From contig JAGYJO010000041.1 of NCBI GenBank assembly GCA_018402095.1, forward strand, positions 1 through 10,539: DNA of 10,539 bases, read 5' to 3'. The DNA comes from a bacterium. Its GTDB lineage: Bacteria > Margulisbacteria > Marinamargulisbacteria > SXXA01. The notes beneath the pieces are model-generated. The model searched no databases, was not told where the DNA came from, and was given only the letters and a program-made list of their open reading frames with translations. How positions within the stretch are numbered: the first letter of the stretch is position 1; each line of letters begins with the position of its first letter. A program made the translations under genes and the position numbers. Positions 7,157-10,539 of this stretch are shown here, piece after piece.

Positions 7157-7928
7157 GTTTACAAACCTCCCTTGCCAAATTCAAATAAGCTATAGCGCCA
7201 CGAGAACTACCGTTATACAACGAAATAGGAAGCCCATGACTAGGTGCCTCAGACAAACGAATGTTTCGAGGAACAATCGTTTCATAAATCAACTCTTGAA
7301 AATAATGACGAACATTTTCAGCCACCTGTCTATTAAGCGCCGTCCGTTTGTCATACATCGTCAAAACAATACCAGAAATTTCCAGATCAGGATTCAATGT
7401 TTCTTTCACAATCGTTAACGTATTCAACAAACTAGCAATACCCTCTAATGCAAAATATTCACATTGAACAGGAATAATAGTCCTATCCGAAGCCACCAAC
7501 GCATTCAAAGTCAACAAACCCAAAGACGGTGGACAATCAATAATAATCACATCGTAGTAAACCTTAATAGGCGCTAGTTTATCTCTTAAGATAGTTTCAC
7601 GTGAAACCATTCCCACCATCTCAACTTCAGCACCAGATAAATCACGGGTAGCTGGTATCACATGAAGATTTTCAAACGCAGTAGGATACAAAACCTCTGA
7701 AAAAGGCGCATCCGCCACCAAAAAATCATAAATACTCTGGTCTATAGAATCTGATTTTATACCCACACCCGAAGACGCATTCGACTGGGCATCCATATCA
7801 ATCAACAAAACCTTTTGGCCAAACTCACTCAAATAAGAAGCAAGGTTAATAGCCGTTGTTGTTTTACCAACACCGCCCTTTTGATTCACGACACTGTAGA
7901 TCAGTGATTTTTGTTTTTGTTTTTTCAT
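7149..7928 (-). CDS. parA: Chromosome-partitioning ATPase ParA
   Basis: A 259-residue ParA/Soj-type P-loop ATPase of the small chromosomal class, with no N-terminal DNA-binding extension. The deviant Walker A is KGGVGKTTT (17-25), with the signature Lys17 and the P-loop Lys22. LLIDMDAQSN (41-50) is the A' motif and VIIIDCPPSLGLLTLNAL (127-144) holds Walker B Asp131. IVPRNIRLSEAPSHGLPI (218-235) is a typical C-terminal family segment. It should bind the nucleoid non-specifically as an ATP dimer and be released by ParB, pulling the parS region. The start at 7928 is ATG followed by A-rich codons, with no clear Shine-Dalgarno. A candidate promoter lies just upstream. The gene contains a parS core at 7594-7607, which encodes VSRET at residues 108-112. 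Confidence 0.95.
   Translation of the reverse strand: MKKQKQKSLIYSVVNQKGGVGKTTTAINLASYLSEFGQKVLLIDMDAQSNASSGVGIKSDSIDQSIYDFLVADAPFSEVLYPTAFENLHVIPATRDLSGAEVEMVGMVSRETILRDKLAPIKVYYDVIIIDCPPSLGLLTLNALVASDRTIIPVQCEYFALEGIASLLNTLTIVKETLNPDLEISGIVLTMYDKRTALNRQVAENVRHYFQELIYETIVPRNIRLSEAPSHGLPISLYNGSSRGAIAYLNLAREVCKRV
7166..7171 (-). promoter_or_regulatory. Strong Shine-Dalgarno of parB
   Basis: GGGAGG on the minus strand lies inside the end of parA, nine bases before the GTG at 7156. It identifies GTG as the parB start, since the frame has no ATG nearby and the family N-terminus (SKEVSPRLGKGLEAL) follows directly. Confidence 0.75.
7594..7607. promoter_or_regulatory. parS: parS site 1 (ParB-binding palindrome) inside parA
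   Basis: GTTTCACGTGAAAC is a perfect 14-base palindrome identical to the core of the bacterial parS consensus (TGTTTCACGTGAAACA). The two outer bases differ here (A and C on the plus strand). It lies within parA codons 108-112, about 440 bases from the start of parB, which encodes the protein that should bind it. ParB should nucleate here, and the position suggests the replication origin is not far away. Confidence 0.92.
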
Positions 7929-7942
7929 AAGTTAGGGCAGGG

Positions 7943-7972
7943 AGTATACCCATTACAACAGTAAATAAGCAA
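7943..7972 (-). promoter_or_regulatory. Candidate sigma-70-type promoter for parAB
   Basis: Read on the minus strand, TTGCTT (7972-7967) and TATACT (7948-7943) are separated by 18 bases. The -10 matches the consensus at five of six positions and the -35 at only three. The -10 ends 14 bases before the parA ATG, so a transcript starting at the usual distance would have a leader of only a few bases, consistent with the missing Shine-Dalgarno. The -10 sits within a partly symmetric GGGTATACTCC. This 72-base gap is the largest in the window and the likeliest promoter position. Inference only. Confidence 0.38.
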
Positions 7973-8000
7973 TCCCCACAAAGGCAATAAAGATACAATA

Positions 8001-8936
8001 TCAATCAAAAGTAGAGAGATAATCATCAATGGTCATCGCATCCAAATCACTGCCCAACATTTTCCTAAAATGCTTCACATCAAATTCTACAGCATCCAAA
8101 AGAGATATATTCGATGTACTCACAGACTGAAAATCATGAATAAATATCGGCTGAATCGTTATCTCCCAACCTTTTTCCAAAATAGACTCATTAAGCTTTG
8201 TCACAAAACCATCTTCAAGTGGTGACTCAACAAATATATAACGAACCCAACGACGAACCAAAAAATCAGCCAAACGCGAGATATCTCTATCAGTCACATA
8301 TTTATCATCAGACACCCACAAACCATAGGTTTCAAAAGAAAAGCGATCTCCGAAATACGCAAATCCATCATGAGTACCAACAATCAATCTCTGAGACTTC
8401 GGAACATGATTCAAAAGGGTCTGAAATTTAGAAAAAGAGGTCACAACATCCGCAGAAAAAGAGGTCTTATTGGACTCATAATAAGTTTTATGTGTTGGAT
8501 CAAGTGATGACAACTCATCAGCTATCACATCTATTACAGGCACAATCAATCGGTCATCAAACCAAAAATGACAATCCTTATTACCCGCTTGAATAGCATC
8601 ATCTTTGATCAACTTACGTTCAATAGAGTCCAAAACAGGCACTATTTTTGATTTATACGATTTATAAATAGATTTATAATCCGATTCGCAACCCTCACCC
8701 AAAACAACCAACAAGTCTGCTTGCTTTGCATCTTTCAGATCTGATCGTTCATGCAAATGGGAATCCCCAACAACAAGCGCCCTATCACCTGCAATCTGAC
8801 GAACCAGATCAGCCAAAACATGATTAGAGCAAACAATAGACAATTGCCTACTCGCTATTAAATCGGGATCTTCTTTGGATGAACAAGATACCAACAAAAA
8901 AGAAATCAAAAATACGTATACAACTTTAAAACTCAT
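8001..8936 (-). CDS. Metal-binding ABC-type substrate-binding lipoprotein (ZnuA/TroA family)
   Basis: A 311-residue protein with a lipoprotein signal: a hydrophobic stretch at residues 4-16 ending in the lipobox LVSC with Cys18. The mature part follows the ZnuA/TroA cluster of Zn/Mn-binding proteins: VLADLVRQIAGD (40-51), GDSHLHERSD (57-66, His60/His62), CHFWFDDRL (122-130, His123) in place of the usual 'pHiWldp', and GTHDGFAYFGDRF (187-199, His189). The sequence IFVESPLEDGFVTKL (234-248) matches the family's C-terminal lobe, where HD at 267-268 may give the fourth ligand. It should capture zinc or manganese in the periplasm and hand it to an ABC importer. No permease or ATPase gene is visible in the window, so a partner must lie elsewhere. 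The ATG at 8936 overlaps the upstream stop (ATGA), indicating co-translation with the unknown 455-residue protein. Confidence 0.82.
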   Translation of the reverse strand: MSFKVVYVFLISFLLVSCSSKEDPDLIASRQLSIVCSNHVLADLVRQIAGDRALVVGDSHLHERSDLKDAKQADLLVVLGEGCESDYKSIYKSYKSKIVPVLDSIERKLIKDDAIQAGNKDCHFWFDDRLIVPVIDVIADELSSLDPTHKTYYESNKTSFSADVVTSFSKFQTLLNHVPKSQRLIVGTHDGFAYFGDRFSFETYGLWVSDDKYVTDRDISRLADFLVRRWVRYIFVESPLEDGFVTKLNESILEKGWEITIQPIFIHDFQSVSTSNISLLDAVEFDVKHFRKMLGSDLDAMTIDDYLSTFD

Positions 8937-10300
8937 AGTCCTGACAATTTTAGCTTGTACTGGAATTGCTTTAAAGTAGTAGATACACGCTGAACATCCA
9001 AAATCAAAGATTTCTCGGATAAAACATCAATATGATCCAAAATATCATTCAATTTTTCCAGAGTATCCAAGACATCTTTTTTACCTGTTTCCAAGATAAC
9101 ACCGTCACTATCCACCATAGGAAGCAAATCCCAGACCTCTTGCTGATTCAATATAGTCATAGCAATGGATTTACAATTCAAAACAGCTTCTTTGACACAG
9201 GATACAACACCATCAATAGAAATTTGTTTTTTATTAGAAGAAACACCATTACCCAAAATACCCAAAGCAACTTTATCAGAACCAATAGACTTCAAAGTAT
9301 CAGCGGTCAAAGAAAGACGCTCCAAAGAAACACTCAAAGCTTTTTCATCAACCCCAATAGAATGTATATTGGCCTCCCTAACAAACATAATATAGGTACT
9401 CACCAGAACAGAGATATCTTGCAAAAACTCATTTACCCGATGTTCAAAAATATTTCTATTGATATAAAAATCTTTAAATAGTCGGTTAATTTGGATGAAT
9501 TGAACAGAATCTGACATAGAAATATAGGTGTAACGCAATGGGTTACTATCAAGATCACGATTGGGAAAATCAGATATCTTTGATGTATCATTGCTTTTCT
9601 TTTTATCTTTCACATAAAAAGAAAAAGCATCATTCTTTTTTTTGCGTGGAATAGCAGGAATTTTCTTTTTTTTGAGCACTTGAGATTTATCTTTTTTGGG
9701 AGAAAAAAACCAATTAAAAAGACGATCAAAAGAAGAAACAGAAGAATCTCGATAAGAAACATCTTCATCAATATCAGAGGAAGACACCAATACATACATT
9801 TCCCGAACACCTATTGAATTGTCACCATGTCCGCGAATAGCCCTACCCAATCGACTATACATATCGAAAGCTAAAACTCTTTCAAATGTATTCAAGAATA
9901 AAGACCCAAATTGTCCCATAATACCAAAACCCATTAAGGATTGGACTTCATTCACATGGCTATAAATATCATGCAAAGCATCCATAGGTTCATTCAAAGA
10001 TGTTTCTATAAACAATGAAAAATCATCTTCTATATCCAGTGGCTGATACGTTTCACGTGAAACAGAATTCACAATATTATTAGAAACCCTAGAAATACCA
10101 GAAATAACCGTATCTATAAAATCCCCAACATCGGTCACTATATGGGAAGCAGCATATCTAAAATTTTGCATAGAAATACCAATAATATCTTCTAAAGCAT
10201 CCATATCTTGATCTAAAAGAGGATCTGTCTCCAACTCAAAAGGGGCAATCTCTCTCGTATTTGATAGTGGCGTTATAGGCGCATAATGAGGTGTTTGCAT
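8933..10300 (-). CDS. Protein of unknown function with Lys-rich linker; gene carries a parS site
   Basis: I do not recognise this 455-residue protein. No signal peptide or long membrane helix is evident. Residues about 1-195 are acidic to neutral and predicted mostly helical, with phased hydrophobic positions (for example 33-80 and 104-150). Residues about 199-240 are a basic low-complexity linker with three Lys clusters (KKKK at 210-213, KKK at 220-222, KKK at 233-235). Residues about 255-455 are again helical and could form a helical bundle or coiled coil. The start is ATG 10300 with AGAAGG eight bases upstream, three bases after the preceding stop. It overlaps the lipoprotein gene by ATGA. 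Codons 80-84 (VSRET) contain a parS core. Two in-frame A_AAA_AAG tracts fall in the Lys clusters. It is A+T-rich like its neighbours. Length, codon structure and tight coupling make it a real gene. Confidence 0.85.
   Translation of the reverse strand: MQTPHYAPITPLSNTREIAPFELETDPLLDQDMDALEDIIGISMQNFRYAASHIVTDVGDFIDTVISGISRVSNNIVNSVSRETYQPLDIEDDFSLFIETSLNEPMDALHDIYSHVNEVQSLMGFGIMGQFGSLFLNTFERVLAFDMYSRLGRAIRGHGDNSIGVREMYVLVSSSDIDEDVSYRDSSVSSFDRLFNWFFSPKKDKSQVLKKKKIPAIPRKKKNDAFSFYVKDKKKSNDTSKISDFPNRDLDSNPLRYTYISMSDSVQFIQINRLFKDFYINRNIFEHRVNEFLQDISVLVSTYIMFVREANIHSIGVDEKALSVSLERLSLTADTLKSIGSDKVALGILGNGVSSNKKQISIDGVVSCVKEAVLNCKSIAMTILNQQEVWDLLPMVDSDGVILETGKKDVLDTLEKLNDILDHIDVLSEKSLILDVQRVSTTLKQFQYKLKLSGL
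9636..9643 (-). repeat. Homopolymer A8 with in-frame A_AAA_AAG (site 2)
   Basis: Eight A residues on the coding strand, then G, encode Lys220-Lys222 of the unknown 455-residue protein. The last seven bases form the heptamer A_AAA_AAG in the reading frame, a recognised slippery sequence. A shift to -1 here reads one Glu and then TGA. Slippage here is not demonstrated. Confidence 0.5.
9666..9673 (-). repeat. Homopolymer A8 with in-frame A_AAA_AAG (site 1)
   Basis: A second eight-A run on the coding strand, then G, encodes Lys210-Lys212 of the same protein, again with A_AAA_AAG in frame. A -1 shift would add eleven residues and end at the same TGA reached from site 2, giving a product of roughly 224 residues made of the N-terminal half. 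Confidence 0.5.
10050..10063. promoter_or_regulatory. parS: parS site 2 (ParB-binding palindrome) inside the unknown 455-residue gene
   Basis: GTTTCACGTGAAAC recurs here, identical to the core in parA and 2456 bases from it. The flanking bases are C and A on the plus strand, so 15 of the 16 consensus positions match. It covers codons 80-84 of the unknown gene. Two exact copies of a 14-base palindrome this close together are very unlikely by chance, so this should be a real ParB loading site. Confidence 0.92.
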
Positions 10301-10303
10301 AAC

Positions 10304-10539
10304 TCAAACCTTCTTCAAAATTCGAGCATTACGGCTCTTAATATCCACCAAAACCTCTCGCAAAGAAGTCATCAATGCTGCATAAGCATCGATTTGATCA
10401 GACTCACCAGTAACATCCAAATTTAAATCAGAAAGATTTAAACAATAAACAATCTTTTTACCTGGAAACCGTTTTGTAAAAACGAGAGACACATCATCTA
10501 CAACCAAACAATAAAAAAGGGATTCAATCTGTCTTTTTT
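10304..10539 (-). CDS. C-terminal part of an unidentified protein (partial)
   Basis: The frame is open from the window edge to TGA at 10306-10304, giving 77 complete codons of a C-terminus. The beginning of the gene is outside the window; the TTG at 10507 is an internal codon and not a convincing start. Visible sequence includes ESLFYCLVVDDVSLVFTKRF, PGKKIVYCLNLSDLNLDV, then DQIDAYAALMTSLREVLVDI and a basic end (RNARILKKV). The pattern suggests alternating beta strands followed by one amphipathic helix, a small alpha/beta or regulatory-type domain, but I recognise no family. It ends three bases before the unknown 455-residue gene, whose ribosome binding site lies within it, so the two are surely co-transcribed. 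Confidence 0.7.
   Translation of the reverse strand, partial: KRQIESLFYCLVVDDVSLVFTKRFPGKKIVYCLNLSDLNLDVTGESDQIDAYAALMTSLREVLVDIKSRNARILKKV
10309..10314 (-). promoter_or_regulatory. Shine-Dalgarno of the unknown 455-residue gene
   Basis: AGAAGG on the minus strand lies in the last codons of the preceding gene, eight bases before the ATG at 10300. It supports that start and independent ribosome loading even though the gap to the upstream stop is only three bases. Confidence 0.65.

Noticed and set aside
7074..7418. A 114-codon plus-strand open frame across the parA/parB junction
   Set aside because: It is antisense to two well-supported conserved genes and shows no motif of its own.
9032..9481. 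A 149-codon plus-strand open frame opposite the unknown 455-residue gene
   Set aside because: Its composition (rich in Gln, Asn, Ile) is what the complement of an A+T-rich gene gives; there is no ribosome binding site or family motif, and the opposite frame is firmly embedded in an operon.
9610..9810. Hydrophobic 66-codon minus-strand frame inside the unknown gene
   Set aside because: It is the +1 frame of a Ser/Asp/Lys-rich stretch, where T-rich codons read as Leu/Phe/Ile; there is no ribosome binding site. It matters only as the frame reached by a +1 slip at the A tracts.

Overview
The window looks like a piece of a Gram-negative bacterial chromosome, most plausibly from an alphaproteobacterium, perhaps a host-associated one. 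The evidence is an LPS-heptose gene (hldD), a chromosomal-type ParA/ParB pair with two copies of the near-universal parS core, moderate-to-low G+C, and very tight gene packing. The lineage is an inference and could be wrong. Every gene I can support lies on the minus strand, so the region is best read from high to low coordinates. No stretch over 300 bases lacks a gene, and the longest gap is about 72 bases. I see no rRNA, tRNA, CRISPR array, insertion sequence or convincing intrinsic terminator.

In transcription order, the first part (10539 to 8001) holds the 3' end of an unidentified gene, a 455-residue protein of unknown family with a Lys-rich linker, and a lipoprotein of the ZnuA/TroA metal-binding type. 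They are joined by a 3-base gap and an ATGA overlap. A parS core sits inside the unknown gene. A 72-base gap follows, with a candidate promoter, and then parA and parB (7928 to 6317). parA carries a second in-frame parS core. ParB should load at parS as a CTP-dependent clamp, and ParA should move the ParB-bound origin region.

The rest (6272 to 1) is an envelope-carbohydrate cluster. It holds a membrane-anchored WbpM/CapD-type NDP-sugar 4,6-dehydratase whose N-terminus appears frameshifted, two small paralogous four-helix transporters (SMR/ArnE-ArnF-like), an aspartate-type aminotransferase, HldD, a GlmU-like sugar nucleotidyltransferase/acyltransferase, and the first 53 codons of what resembles glucose-6-phosphate isomerase. 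Most junctions are short gaps, TAATG or ATGA overlaps, so this is probably one operon. Together the genes suggest supply of hexose phosphate, UDP-HexNAc and ADP-heptose, modification of a nucleotide sugar, and possibly flipping of a lipid-linked sugar.

The most notable points are the coding-embedded parS pair, which encodes the same pentapeptide in two unrelated genes; the probable frameshift in the dehydratase; the unknown parS-bearing gene upstream of parAB, with two in-frame slippery A-tracts; and parAB coupled to envelope genes, with none of the usual gidAB genes visible.
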